Shown: positions 12,600 through 23,028 of the stretch, piece after piece
How positions within the stretch are numbered: the stretch's first letter is position 1
Layout of the letters: each line of letters starts with the position of its first letter
NCBI GenBank assembly: GCA_003999685.1
Contig: CP021231.1
Coordinates: 868,001 to 932,000 of the forward strand
Direction of reading: 5' to 3'
Length of the DNA: 64,000 bases
Source of the DNA: Taiwanofungus camphoratus
Taxonomy: Eukaryota > Basidiomycota > Agaricomycetes > Polyporales > Taiwanofungaceae
Notes under the pieces: model-generated
Databases searched by the model: none
What the model saw: the letters and a program-made list of their open reading frames with translations, nothing else
Told to the model about the DNA's origin: nothing
Translations under genes and position numbers: made by a program

Positions 12600-15533
12600 T
12601 TGCCTTCAGATCATCCTACGTCTAACCAGTCCTCTCCGAGAAACAGCGATCAGTTACTATCCGAGTTCTTTCAGGTCGGCTATCGTTACTATACTCAAGC
12701 AGGCCTTCCACGAAGCACCTCTTCGCGAACACCTACGACTATCCCCTCCGATATCATTTCTACACTCGAATCTTCCGAATTGACCCCCGACTTTGAGGCT
12801 CTTTTCGAAGGGTCTCTAGACACGCTTACCACGTCCGAAGACTCACCAATTGAGGACTTCGAACCTCAGTCCACGTCCCCTGAGCTTCCTAACACCTCCG
12901 AAGGAAGCGGTCCTTCTTCAGCGTCTGACCCTATCTTAGTCCATTTACCGGCATCCCCTCAGCTATCCTCTACGCTCCCATCAGCTTCGCGTTCCCCTCC
13001 GATTCCTTCTATTACACTTTCCGACGCTTCTACGACCCAATCTTCTTCGGCTAGCATCAACTCAGCTTCGAACCCATCTCTGACCGCACCCATTTTAGCT
13101 AATCCCCTAAATCCTATTTCTGTGTCAACCATGAACGCACCTCCACTCATGCCGCCTCGAGGAGATCGTACATCCCCCACCTTCGATCCTGACCAGCCTA
13201 GGACCATCCGAAGGTATTTCCAGGACTTAGAGTCACTTTTTGTCCGCTGCCAGATAGCGGATGAGGCGACGAAGAAACACTGGACTACTCGCTACCCTCC
13301 TATCGATGTTTCGGACCTATGGGAGTCCCTCTCTGAGTGTTCCGATGTCACGAAGACCTACGAAGACTTCAAGAAGGAGATTAGAAGCCTCTACCCAGGC
13401 ACAGAGGATGATAGAATGTGGTCTATGTCCGACTTGGATCAGTTGATAGGAGAACGTGCTAGAATTGGAATCAACAATGCGGCAGACTTAGGAAGCTTCT
13501 ATCGTGAGTTTTATGCCATCACGAAGTACCTAATTTCGAAAAATAGGTTGTCTACTATCGAGCAAAGCCGTGCTTTCGCGAGGGCCTTCCAGCCTTCGCT
13601 ATGGGCTCGCGTGTCTACTAGGTTACAGCTAAAGTTCCCTGATCACTTACCCGATGATCCCTACACCTTGGACCAGCTACATAGCGCAGCAAAGTTCGTA
13701 CTCCTTGGTACTTCTACGACTCTTACCTCTGCTACGACTGTAACTACTTCGACCACTACCATGCCCGTGGGGGGCTCATCGCTAAAGATAGAGGATCTAC
13801 AGACGTTCGCAGAGATCCTCACGAAGTCCGTAACCAGTGCGCAAGCTCCTGTTCTTGCGAACCAGCGACCCTCTCGATTGGACAGCTCGCGCGGCGAGCA
13901 CACTCATGTAGAAGGCCAGTACTGTCACTATTGCGGGGACTTGGACTGCTGCACTAGGTGTTGCAAGCACATTGAGCAAGACATCAAGGATGGCAAGTGC
14001 AAGCACAACCCAGATGGAAAGATAGTGCTGCCAAATGGAAATTTCGTACCCAGAACGATCCCAGGACGTACGATTCGCGATAGGCTTTACGAATATCATC
14101 GACGAAATGGCACGAATTCCTCCCCCCAGCTCCTATTCGAAATCGACAATTGCCTAAATGTGCCCGCATTCTCACTATCCGCCGAGGATCGTATAGCCGC
14201 TTTAGAACACGAGATTTACCAACTTCGGAGACGTCGCGAAGTCTTCGATGGTGTGGAAGTACCCCAGCGCAGAAGGCAGGGTGCTCCTAACGCGCAGTCT
14301 GATCCTAGAAACCCACCCATAGCCAACGCACCTCCGATAGGACACGATCAGCATCCGGTAGTGGATCCCCCTGCTAACCAAGATGCCCCAGTGGCAGAGA
14401 CGCAGAACCAGACCCCTCCTACCATTCTAAGGCGATCCAATTATCCTTCTAATTCAGCGCCTTCGCCTCCGAAGCCTGCGAATGCGTCCGATCCGCCCAC
14501 GAACTCATCGGAGCATGCCTCGTCTACACCTAACGTACCAGCCCAACCAGCATCACAGGCAGCCATTCCACCGCCCGCTCCACCAGTACATCCTTTCGCT
14601 AATGCTCGAGATGCTACTTACGCACCTCCGAATCTTCGAAATTTCGCAGCAGCTCCGAAGCCTACAGCAGACAAAGGCAAGGACATGGCCTATAAGACGA
14701 TCACACCGGTTCATCAGGAGAAGCTTACAGAGGAAATATTCGCGCGATCTATGAGAACACCAGTGGTTACACTAACGCCCGAGGAGCTACTATCTATATC
14801 CCCGGATGTTCGTGCGCGATATCGCGAAGCTATCACCCCTAAACGTGTGCCTATGGATCCCAAGGCTACTCATATGGCTCAAATTACGGAACTCTCAGAC
14901 GATCTCGCTTCTAAAACGACGCTAGCAACCTCCGAACTATCGTGCCATGGTGAACCCCTTGTCCCTGGTTCGACCATCATTCCAGACCCCTACGAAACGT
15001 ACTTACGACACGTACCCGGAAAGGAAGAACCCTCCGAAATCATAGTAGCCCGCGACTCGAACTCTATCCGTTCTATCGAAGCCCTAATCGACAACAAAGA
15101 GCGAATCGAATGCATCGTGGACCCTGGGTCACAAGTGGTTGCGATGTCAGAGCAAGTCTGTCATGCCTTAGGGCTAATCTACGACCCTTCCGTGCAGCTA
15201 AATATGCAGTCTGCTAATGGCAGTATTGACCGTTCTTTAGGACTGGTTCGAAACGTCTCGTTCCAAGTAGGCGACATCGTGTTGTACCTACAGATGCACG
15301 TCATACGCAATCCCTCCTACGATATCCTTCTAGGCCGTCCCTTCGATGTGGTAACCGAGAGTGTGGTTAAGAACTTCGGAAACGAGGAGCAGACCATCAC
15401 GATCGTATGCCCGAACACGAGCGAAGTCGCGACCATCCCTACGATGCCTCGAGGACGTCAAAAGTTCTTACCAGCCCATCATCATAGTTGCCCCCACGCG
15501 AACTCTTCGAATCATTTGCGATCGGGTTTTTAG
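12600..15533 (+). CDS. Gag-protease ORF of the Ty3/gypsy element
   Basis: The frame is open for about 977 codons, but the first ATG is at 13131, starting MNAPPLMPPRGDRTSP, a typical beginning of basidiomycete gypsy Gag. The capsid-like part is followed by a cysteine-rich knuckle variant (CHYCGDLDCCTRC) and the conserved KCKHNPDGKIVLPNGNFVPR block near 13990-14060. A Pro/Ser-rich linker precedes an aspartic protease with the DPGS active site near 15122 and ILLGRPF. The frame overlaps the pol frame by 46 nt, the arrangement that family members use for frameshift expression. Confidence 0.85.
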   Translation: MPSDHPTSNQSSPRNSDQLLSEFFQVGYRYYTQAGLPRSTSSRTPTTIPSDIISTLESSELTPDFEALFEGSLDTLTTSEDSPIEDFEPQSTSPELPNTSEGSGPSSASDPILVHLPASPQLSSTLPSASRSPPIPSITLSDASTTQSSSASINSASNPSLTAPILANPLNPISVSTMNAPPLMPPRGDRTSPTFDPDQPRTIRRYFQDLESLFVRCQIADEATKKHWTTRYPPIDVSDLWESLSECSDVTKTYEDFKKEIRSLYPGTEDDRMWSMSDLDQLIGERARIGINNAADLGSFYREFYAITKYLISKNRLSTIEQSRAFARAFQPSLWARVSTRLQLKFPDHLPDDPYTLDQLHSAAKFVLLGTSTTLTSATTVTTSTTTMPVGGSSLKIEDLQTFAEILTKSVTSAQAPVLANQRPSRLDSSRGEHTHVEGQYCHYCGDLDCCTRCCKHIEQDIKDGKCKHNPDGKIVLPNGNFVPRTIPGRTIRDRLYEYHRRNGTNSSPQLLFEIDNCLNVPAFSLSAEDRIAALEHEIYQLRRRREVFDGVEVPQRRRQGAPNAQSDPRNPPIANAPPIGHDQHPVVDPPANQDAPVAETQNQTPPTILRRSNYPSNSAPSPPKPANASDPPTNSSEHASSTPNVPAQPASQAAIPPPAPPVHPFANARDATYAPPNLRNFAAAPKPTADKGKDMAYKTITPVHQEKLTEEIFARSMRTPVVTLTPEELLSISPDVRARYREAITPKRVPMDPKATHMAQITELSDDLASKTTLATSELSCHGEPLVPGSTIIPDPYETYLRHVPGKEEPSEIIVARDSNSIRSIEALIDNKERIECIVDPGSQVVAMSEQVCHALGLIYDPSVQLNMQSANGSIDRSLGLVRNVSFQVGDIVLYLQMHVIRNPSYDILLGRPFDVVTESVVKNFGNEEQTITIVCPNTSEVATIPTMPRGRQKFLPAHHHSCPHANSSNHLRSGF

Positions 15534-18500
15534 ACTTCGAGGATTTGAGAAATCAAGGAGAGGTCGCCCTGGTCATTGAGTATGAATCCGATACCCCTAA
15601 AATCGTGTCTTTCGCTGCTGTAAATGCAGCAGATAACAATTCTGTTCCTGCGCTCTATCTATCAGTCTCTAACTCTGTGTCTAGCTATCTGCAGTCTCTC
15701 TATTTTAGCGAAACTTCGAAAGTCTCGGAAGGTCCGGCTGATCATACTAGGTGGCTATCTGGCTTTCTAGCAGCAGCAACACCGCACGAGGCTCCCTTCC
15801 TTTCACACGATAATCCGAATTCTCTCCCTATGCTTTCGCTTTCCGCCTCTAAAGACATATCCTCTATCCCCATTCCAGGTCCCAGGAACGCTACGAAGGT
15901 CACGAAGTCAGCCCGAAGACCCTCCCTTGCTTCTAATCCGATGGTATCCCTTCCTAAGTTGTCAGATTCTTCCCCTATTCCTACATTTGCAGCATCGAAA
16001 AAGAAGTACAAGCCTGTAGCGCTGAAGACTCGCCCTATTCTGGGAGCTTTGGACGAACGATTCCGAATCATTCACGAAATTAAAGGCGACCCTTTAGCGA
16101 CGATGCCTACCCTATCACCGACTCCACCACCTTTCGAACCTACTTCGCGATATACGCAAGAACGGCACGATCTCACGGACAAGCTACACAGTGGAGACTT
16201 CCTACAACCAGCAGAGAGGGACCTACTACATCATTTTATGACCCTACACGCTGATGCGTTCGCTTGGAATGACTCCGAAAGGGGGTGCTTCAAGCCGGAG
16301 TACTTCCCTCCTATCGACTTTCCGGTAGTACCGCACACGCCATGGGTACAAAAGAACATTCCTATCCCACCCGGAATCTACAACGAAGTGTGCGCAATAA
16401 TCAAAAAGAAGATCGCAGCTAGGGTCTACGAACCTTCGAATTCTTCCTATCGTTCACGATGGTTTTGTGTGGTGAAGAAAGACGGAAAGTCCCTACGTCT
16501 TGTACATAGTCTGGAACCCCTAAACGCTGTCACGATTCAACACTCAGACGTTCCCCCGACTCCCGAACACCTCGCAGAACAGTTCGGAGGACGACCTTGT
16601 GGTGCTATGTTGGATCTATATGTAGGCTATGATGAACGCTTGATAGCGGAGACTTCGCGCGATCTTACGACATTTCAAACACCTTTCGGAGCTATGAGAT
16701 TGGTCACTCTACCTATGGGGTGGACCAACTCGGTCCCTATCTTCCACGACGATGTTACGCACATCCTACAGCCCGAAATTCCTCACCTAACGGTTCCCTA
16801 TATCGACGATGTTCCGGTCAAAGGCCCTGAAAGTTCGTACGATCTCGTACCTATTTCGGAGAACCCAGGCATTCGAAAGTTTGTTTGGGAACATTTTACG
16901 AACCTCAATAGGATAGTCACACGCATGCGCTATGCAGGAGGTACCTTTTCTGGAGTTAAAAGCATTCTAATTGCCCGCGAAATCACCGTTGTAGGGCATC
17001 GGTGTACTCCAGAAGGTCGCCTACCGGACGAGTCTCGTGTTGCAGCCATACGCAACTGGGGACCTTGTGCGACCCTATCTGACGTTCGAGCCTTTCTAGG
17101 AACCATTGGAGTGGTCCGTATCTTCATCCGAAACTTCGCACATCGTGCAGATGCCTTAGTACGCCTAACGCGAAAGGCGGTACCCTTCGAATTTGGTCCA
17201 GCGCAAATCGCAGCGCAGGAGGACCTTAAGGATGCTTTGCTGTCCTCTCCAGCTCTCCGATCCATTAACTATTCATCAGGTGCGCCCGTGATCTTAGCGG
17301 TTGACACCTCCTATATTGCAGTTGGCTATCACCTTTGCCAATGCGATGAGGACAACCCTAAAGTCCGATTCTACAATCGTTTCGGATCCATCACCCTAAA
17401 TGATCGCGAGCGGAGGTTCTCGCAACCGAAGTTAGAGATCTACGGATTGTTTCGAGCACTTCGCGTACTACGAATCTACCTAATCGGAGTTAGGAACCTT
17501 ATAGTGGAAGTGGACGCACGCTATATCAAAGGGATGTTGCAAAATCCGGACATCGCACCCAGCGCGAGCATAAATCGCTGGATCGTATCGATTCTAACAT
17601 TCCATTTCACCCTAGTACATGTACCAGGTACGATGCATGGACCAGATGGACTATCAAGACGAACCCCCCAGCCAGGAGATCAAGAAGAGAGCAGCGAAGA
17701 AGACTTCGAAGACTGGATAGACAAAATGCACTCGTTTCTACATCACATCCAAGCCCCCCCTTCCCATCCTATACCATCGATTTCGACCCTATTCCCTTAC
17801 GAATTCGCCTCTAACATTCCTATCACAACACCCACGCCTCCGATAGCTCCAACCTTCGCCTCCGAGTTGGCTGAGGACAGCCAAGGTTTCAATAGGGAGG
17901 AGGAGAGCTACGATAGCGTCCCAAGATCCGAAATGGCCAAGGAAGCTGACACAAGACTTGACTTAGTAGCAAAATTCCTACGAAGCCTCGCGAGACCTGC
18001 CAACCTATCGGATTCAGAATACGAAGGTTTCGTAAAATACTGTCTTCTATTCTTCCTCGATGAGGACATACTATGGCGCAAAGATCCACAAGGAGCTCAC
18101 AAACTAGTTGTAAAGCAGGCAGATCGTCTACGAATCCTCCGAGAATGTCACGATGCAGTCGCGCATCGAGGAATACACGCTACGAAGGTGCTGATTTCGG
18201 AGCGGTTTTGGTGGCCCTACCATCATATCGACATTGCCTGGTATGTTCGAAGCTGCCACCTATGCCAGATTCGCCAAGTGCGGCAGATCCTAATCCCTCC
18301 TACGGTCGCTACGCCCGCTCCGATCTTCGCAAAGGTTCATATAGATACCATGCATATGCCCCCTTCTAACGGATTTAGGTACTTGGTGCAAGGCCGGTGT
18401 TCTCTAACCCAGTACCCTGAATTTCGGATGCTTCGCAAGGAGACGGCTAAAGCTTTGGCAGAATGGCTCTTCGAAGACTTTGTTTGTAGGTGGGGTGCGC

Positions 18501-19342
18501 TATCGGAGATAGTCACGGACAACGGCGCTCCCTTCGTAAAAGCCACGAACTACATAGCGAAGAAGTACCAGCTACGACACATCCGAATTAGCGGATACAA
18601 TTCGCGTGCCAACGGACTGGTGGAGAGGCCTCACTTCGATGTTAGGCAGGCTCTATTCAAGGCCGTGGATGGCGAAGAGTCTAAATGGTCTCAGGCAACG
18701 TACTCAGTCTTCTGGTCCGAAAGGATCACGACTCGAAAGCGCATGGGATGTTCGCCCTATTTCGCGGTCACTGGCACCCACCCTGTTATCCCTTTGGACG
18801 TCGTAGAGGCCACCTATATCCTTCCTCCTCCGTCTTCTATGCTATCCACGACCGATCTTATCGCACGTCGAGCTATCGCATTGCAAAAGCGGGTGACTCA
18901 GATAGCGGAACTACATTCGAAGGTCTACGAAGCGCGAAGACAAGCTGCTCTGCGATTCGAAGAGAAGCATAAGCACTCCATCCACGATTTCAACTTCGAA
19001 AAGGGCGATTTAGTACTAATTCGCAACACACAGATAGAAAAGTCCCTAAATCGGAAGATGCGACCTCGCTACCTCGGCCCAGTACTCGTAGTATCTAGGA
19101 ACAAAGGTGGTGCTTATATCCTATGCGAATTGGATGGTTCGGTACTCGACAGGCCTACGGCAGCCTTCCGAGTCATCCCCTACTTAGCGCGAAAAGCCCT
19201 CGAACTTCCTACCGAACTCTTGGACGTGTCGACGGAGCGACTTCGCGAACTAGAGCTGACTACCACCCAAGGCGATGACGAAGAACTAGGATCGTATCCC
19301 TACTCTCCTAAGTCCGGCTCTAGTCCATCCGAAGCTCACTAA
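15488..19342 (+). CDS. Pol ORF: reverse transcriptase, RNase H, integrase
   Basis: The RT has LDLYVGYDERLI and VPYIDDVPVKG with the catalytic YIDD (about 16610-16820). RNase H follows (ILAVDTSYIAVGYHL, LEIYGLFRALR). Integrase begins with an HHCC zinc-binding region ending CHLCQ (about 18150-18270). Its DDE core shows VHIDTMHM, IVTDNGAPF and NGLVERPHF, and a C-terminal basic tail follows. The frame has no ATG near the overlap with gag-pro, as expected for fusion expression. A copy of the 3' polypurine block lies inside this frame between RNase H and integrase. Confidence 0.9.
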   Translation: MPPRELFESFAIGFLDFEDLRNQGEVALVIEYESDTPKIVSFAAVNAADNNSVPALYLSVSNSVSSYLQSLYFSETSKVSEGPADHTRWLSGFLAAATPHEAPFLSHDNPNSLPMLSLSASKDISSIPIPGPRNATKVTKSARRPSLASNPMVSLPKLSDSSPIPTFAASKKKYKPVALKTRPILGALDERFRIIHEIKGDPLATMPTLSPTPPPFEPTSRYTQERHDLTDKLHSGDFLQPAERDLLHHFMTLHADAFAWNDSERGCFKPEYFPPIDFPVVPHTPWVQKNIPIPPGIYNEVCAIIKKKIAARVYEPSNSSYRSRWFCVVKKDGKSLRLVHSLEPLNAVTIQHSDVPPTPEHLAEQFGGRPCGAMLDLYVGYDERLIAETSRDLTTFQTPFGAMRLVTLPMGWTNSVPIFHDDVTHILQPEIPHLTVPYIDDVPVKGPESSYDLVPISENPGIRKFVWEHFTNLNRIVTRMRYAGGTFSGVKSILIAREITVVGHRCTPEGRLPDESRVAAIRNWGPCATLSDVRAFLGTIGVVRIFIRNFAHRADALVRLTRKAVPFEFGPAQIAAQEDLKDALLSSPALRSINYSSGAPVILAVDTSYIAVGYHLCQCDEDNPKVRFYNRFGSITLNDRERRFSQPKLEIYGLFRALRVLRIYLIGVRNLIVEVDARYIKGMLQNPDIAPSASINRWIVSILTFHFTLVHVPGTMHGPDGLSRRTPQPGDQEESSEEDFEDWIDKMHSFLHHIQAPPSHPIPSISTLFPYEFASNIPITTPTPPIAPTFASELAEDSQGFNREEESYDSVPRSEMAKEADTRLDLVAKFLRSLARPANLSDSEYEGFVKYCLLFFLDEDILWRKDPQGAHKLVVKQADRLRILRECHDAVAHRGIHATKVLISERFWWPYHHIDIAWYVRSCHLCQIRQVRQILIPPTVATPAPIFAKVHIDTMHMPPSNGFRYLVQGRCSLTQYPEFRMLRKETAKALAEWLFEDFVCRWGALSEIVTDNGAPFVKATNYIAKKYQLRHIRISGYNSRANGLVERPHFDVRQALFKAVDGEESKWSQATYSVFWSERITTRKRMGCSPYFAVTGTHPVIPLDVVEATYILPPPSSMLSTTDLIARRAIALQKRVTQIAELHSKVYEARRQAALRFEEKHKHSIHDFNFEKGDLVLIRNTQIEKSLNRKMRPRYLGPVLVVSRNKGGAYILCELDGSVLDRPTAAFRVIPYLARKALELPTELLDVSTERLRELELTTTQGDDEELGSYPYSPKSGSSPSEAH
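17871..17903 (+). other. Internal copy of the polypurine tract within pol
   Basis: A 33-nt block here matches 21388-21420 (directly before the 3' LTR) at 30 positions, including the entire AATAGGGAGGAGG core. It lies in the pol frame between RNase H and integrase, the position of central polypurine tracts in some other retroelements. A second plus-strand priming site is inferred. Confidence 0.6.
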
Positions 19343-19874
19343 AGAATCAGAGGAGCAATCGACGATACCCCGACTTTAGCTAAGATTACGCTACGTCCAT
19401 TTTACTTTTCGCTTACCTTTTGGTCATGTTTTACTTTCCCCAACAAGCCCCCACTCAGTTTGACAGCTACGAAGTTCTGAATGTCTACGAATTTTTACTT
19501 ACAACATCTCCTACTTTTTACTATAGTGATTCAACTCACGAAGTCGCGATATCGTTCTAAAAAGCTCCTAAAACGCCGAGCAGAGCGAAGATTGCGCGAG
19601 GGGCCTTAAGCCCTTCAAGGCCATGATGATTTACTGAGCCTAAATGAGCGCATTTTATCCCCCTAAGTCTTCTAATTCTTCGCTGTGTTGTTTGGTTACT
19701 TCACACACTTAGGAACCTTTTCACAAGGACGACGTTTGCGTCCGCTTTATTCAGACTACTGTACACATATTGGAAAAGGTCCCTAGCAAAGGGACGCGCA
19801 ACGAGAGAGAATACAGCACGTTGGTGCGACAGATACGGAACGGGCGAGATGACGAACTACGAACCCCCCACCTT
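19343..19874. other. Non-coding stretch after pol
   Basis: This is AT-richer internal DNA of the LTR element between the pol stop and the end of the antisense gene. Only short unsupported frames are present; it probably holds 3' sequences of both transcription units. Confidence 0.4.
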
Positions 19875-21252
19875 CTAAACCTCGGCCTCGGCATCTTCCT
19901 CATCCTGCTCGGACTCACCAGAGGGACCAGGATCGGTAGAGGAGGCGGCGACGCGACGGCGAGGAAGGGGGAGAGAGCTCAAGTCGAGCGGCGCAGGCGT
20001 ACGACCGGTTAGGGCGGTTTCGGCACGATAGAGCCCCGAGATGTAGTCTTCGAGACGCATCGCACGACTCTCGGCCATCGCGCGGTCATACCAGAGGCCT
20101 TCGACAACGGCTTGATGCGCAGGGGTGAGGCCGTCCAAGTATTCAGCGCCGTTAAGGGCCAGCGAGGCCTCGAGCGACATCGTAGGCGCAGGGGTCGACT
20201 TCGCCTTCTTGGACTCGCGGGCGCGAGGCGGGGACACCTGAGGAGGTTGGCCCGCAGCTAGGGAACGTCCTAACATCAGCAATGTCGCGATAACGAGGGC
20301 ACGAGAAGCCCTACCACGCTTCGAAACGCGCACGCCGCGCTCCTTACCGTCTACGGAGAATCCGCCCCAATAACACCCCTGCGACTCTCGCAGGCACTTA
20401 CCACACTTCACGGCGCCCGCGGGGAGTTCGCACTCGAAGTCTGCGGTGTAGGTGCTGCAGCGATCGCACTAGGTAGCAATGATAAGCCGCGAACAGTCAC
20501 GAAAAGGACGTGCACTCACCTTCGCATGAGTTCGCCTATGCTCCGCCGCCTTCGCCATGTTAGCCAGGGCTTCGGGCGTCGGAGGAGCCTTTGCCTTCGC
20601 AGCATCCTTCCCCTGAGTAGGAGGGACCCCTACGAAGACACCCGAACTCGTGGACGAGGCGAGCTCGCCAACTTGGCCGCTAGAAACGGAGGCCATGATC
20701 GAGCTGGCCTGGGAAGCCGCGCGAGTAGAAGCCGCTGCCTTGGCCCGAGCTGAGGGACGACGAGTACGCGAGGAGGTACGACTAGGAGCCGGCGAAGGAG
20801 CAGAAGACGAAGCCGCAAGTTGGGCAGCACGTTCAAGTGCAGCGCGCTCGACCGCCTCCACACGAAGTTGTTCGGTCGCACGGGCGAGTTCGCGCTGTGC
20901 GTCTCGCTCTTGAAGCATAGCAGCGAACTGAGGAAAGCCGGTGCGAGCCCACGAGATCCACGACGAGTCCGCGAGAGGGAGGATCGCCGTCAAACCTTCG
21001 ACGATGGCGGCCTCTAAGGTAGGATCGGCGGGAGCGTTCGAAGCCTGGGACAGGACCCGCCAGTTACCCTATAACGCAGTGAAGACGATGTATCGAGCGA
21101 TCGAGGAGGGTACGTACCACACGACGTCCTAAGTTCCTCGCCCACCGCAGGTAATCTTCGGCCTCCGCTACGCCCTCCGGACGAGAATCGAGGAGCGCCA
21201 GGACATCGCTGTGAGCCAGGCCAACACCATCAGAGTCCATATCGTCGAACAT
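19875..21252 (-). CDS. Antisense gene of the LTR element, six-cysteine cluster protein
   Basis: This gene runs opposite to gag-pol, between pol and the 3' LTR. A start at 21252 (MFDDMDSDG) and two introns with good sites fit one frame: GTACGT...TATAG (about 21072-21119) and GTGAGT...CCTAG (20469-20519), giving about 425 residues. Exon 2 carries a helical, Ala/Glu/Arg-rich region (around LARATEQLRVEAVERAALER). Directly after the second intron comes a C-x2-C-x8-C-x8-C-x2-C-x6-C array, starting CDRCSTY and ending SQGCYWGG, similar in spacing to fungal binuclear zinc clusters. A basic patch follows, then an acidic C-terminus. Function is unknown; nucleic-acid binding is only an inference. Its introns lie on the strand opposite the genomic RNA, so they would survive retrotransposition. 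Confidence 0.6.
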
Positions 21253-21410
21253 GATGGGGAAGGGAAAGGCAAAAGGGGAGAAAGGAGAAAAAGATAAGAG
21301 GCACCCACAATTAGCTTCTATCAGGATATCGCCCGCTTCACAGATCGGACGCGATAGGCTACAAGTTCCCACGGTCGCGCACACTGACTGAGGACAGTCA
21401 GGATTTCAAT

Positions 21411-21420
21411 AGGGAGGAGG
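21411..21420 (+). other. 3' polypurine tract
   Basis: AGGGAGGAGG abuts the 3' LTR (21421). This is the standard primer site for plus-strand DNA synthesis in LTR elements. Confidence 0.8.
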
Positions 21421-23028
21421 TGATGAGTCCCGTAGCCTCCTGGCCCCCGAATCGCGATTTTAGGAGCTTTCTAATCCCCCAACCGACCACTCTAAGACTC
21501 TCCTACAGCCTACGACAGGAGGGATAGGTTCCTATAATATTCCTAACGCCCCCTCTCCTTCCTAAACCCTCCTAACACCCTACGAAGTCTTGCGAAGTCA
21601 CACGAGGTGCTACGAGATTTTGAATGCTAGACGCGAAGTCCCTAACTCCTGCTAAGTCCACTATCGGACACTGCCGGCCCTCCCATACTGTTCCATTGGA
21701 TCTAGGTCCTATCTACTACGTCACTCATCCCGGGCTTAGCTAAGAAGTCTTAGCTAAGTCTCTCCTAGCTCTTGTGATTGCAGCTACCTCCGATAGGCTC
21801 CGAAACGGTCCGAAGTTCCGGAAGTTGGACTTAGGAAGCCTTGTGCACCCCCATGGGTCTCGATCCTATGCCATAAGGTCATCCTAGGACGTACCCATAT
21901 GACCCTCCACCCATTTAGGACACCTCCTGCCCCGATTAGGCCAAGTCCCGCTGCTAAGGACTTCGTGCGCTCTTAGCCCACTAAGATAGGTGATCACGGC
22001 GCATGGCTGCTCTCGGATAGTCATCCCGCCCTCGTGAATGAACTTGGTCACCTTTCTACCGTACGTAGTTCCCCTGTTTCAGTTCCTAATTAGTTCCTAT
22101 CCTCCTCGTGTTCACTTCGGAGTCCATGCGCTTTAGTACACATTTCGGACTCGTAAGGATCGCTTCGCGCAAGATTAGTTCACCTCACGCTCCCCTATTT
22201 AGTCAGAGGTAGTTTACTATGTACAAGGGAGACCCCTCAGTGCACGCTTCTCTCTTTGGAATACCAGTTCCCCTGTAGCTCCGATCTCAGGAAAGCGCCG
22301 CGAGTACAACCTTAGGAACGGTCCTAAGGTCCCTAAGTCTCCACCCCAGCTTCATTTCAGTACCTTTGAACTACGTCTACGCTCGCGATATATCTACGAA
22401 CCACGTCTACGCTTCCCGAACTACGCACTACGATCTACGAAAGTCACCGTGACTTCGCACCCTTCGGCACCTCTTATAGCACCTATCCGGTGGGCCTCCG
22501 CCTTAGTTATACCCTTAGGCTCACGTTGCGTTATCCCTACGTCCTACGAATAGCCCTATGACTCGCCCATAGCCTTAGTTACAGGCTATAGTACATCTCC
22601 CTACGCCCTCGAACTCTCCGACCTCTCCTACAGGTCTCCTACGCTAGCCAAACCTCGCCCACTTCGCTCTAACAAACTCCAAAACCTTACGCCCTTTAGC
22701 TAACTCTAACCAGAAGGACTTCGCAGCATCTACGAAGTCAGCTCGTGCGATTTAGCTAAAAACTTCGAAGGACTTCGCAGAATCTCGAAGGACTTCGCGT
22801 ACTTCGGAGGGCCTCGCAAGGCCTTAGGGATAGTATAGCACTTAGGAACAAGATCCTGTTGTGCAGGACCCTTGACCCCTTACTCCCCTACTTACAAAAA
22901 CAAGACATACAGGTTTCCCGGTATCATACAGGTTGTAGCTCCTACCCTCACACCCTCACAGTTATCACACTACCCCCAGCCACGTTGCGGAGCACTCCCT
23001 AGGTACCAGGGTCCCCTAGGTCGTATCA
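21421..23028 (+). repeat. 3' LTR
   Basis: This 1608-bp repeat is the same length as the 5' LTR and nearly identical, with two differences seen by eye, both transitions. It is followed by the CCGT target duplication. Confidence 0.93.

Larger units (their letters stand above)
10952..23028 (+). mobile_element. Full-length Ty3/gypsy LTR retrotransposon, about 12.1 kb
   Basis: The LTRs are 1608 bp each (10952-12559 and 21421-23028), begin TGATGAG and end GTATCA, and are flanked by the 4-bp duplication CCGT (10948-10951 and 23029-23032). Internal order is primer-binding-site candidate, gag-protease, reverse transcriptase, RNase H, integrase, antisense gene, polypurine tract. The RT-RNase H-integrase order defines Ty3/gypsy. 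The long frames are open and the copy looks whole. By eye the LTRs differ at only two sites, so insertion was very recent. It landed inside a solo LTR of its own family in the opposite orientation. Confidence 0.93.

Noticed and set aside
12403-13063. Short frames repeated at 12403 and 22872
   Set aside because: They are identical because they lie in the two LTRs; there is no start context or domain.
19770-21132. Sense-strand frames opposite the antisense gene
   Set aside because: These Arg-rich, low-complexity translations are shadows of the Ala/Glu-rich antisense exons.
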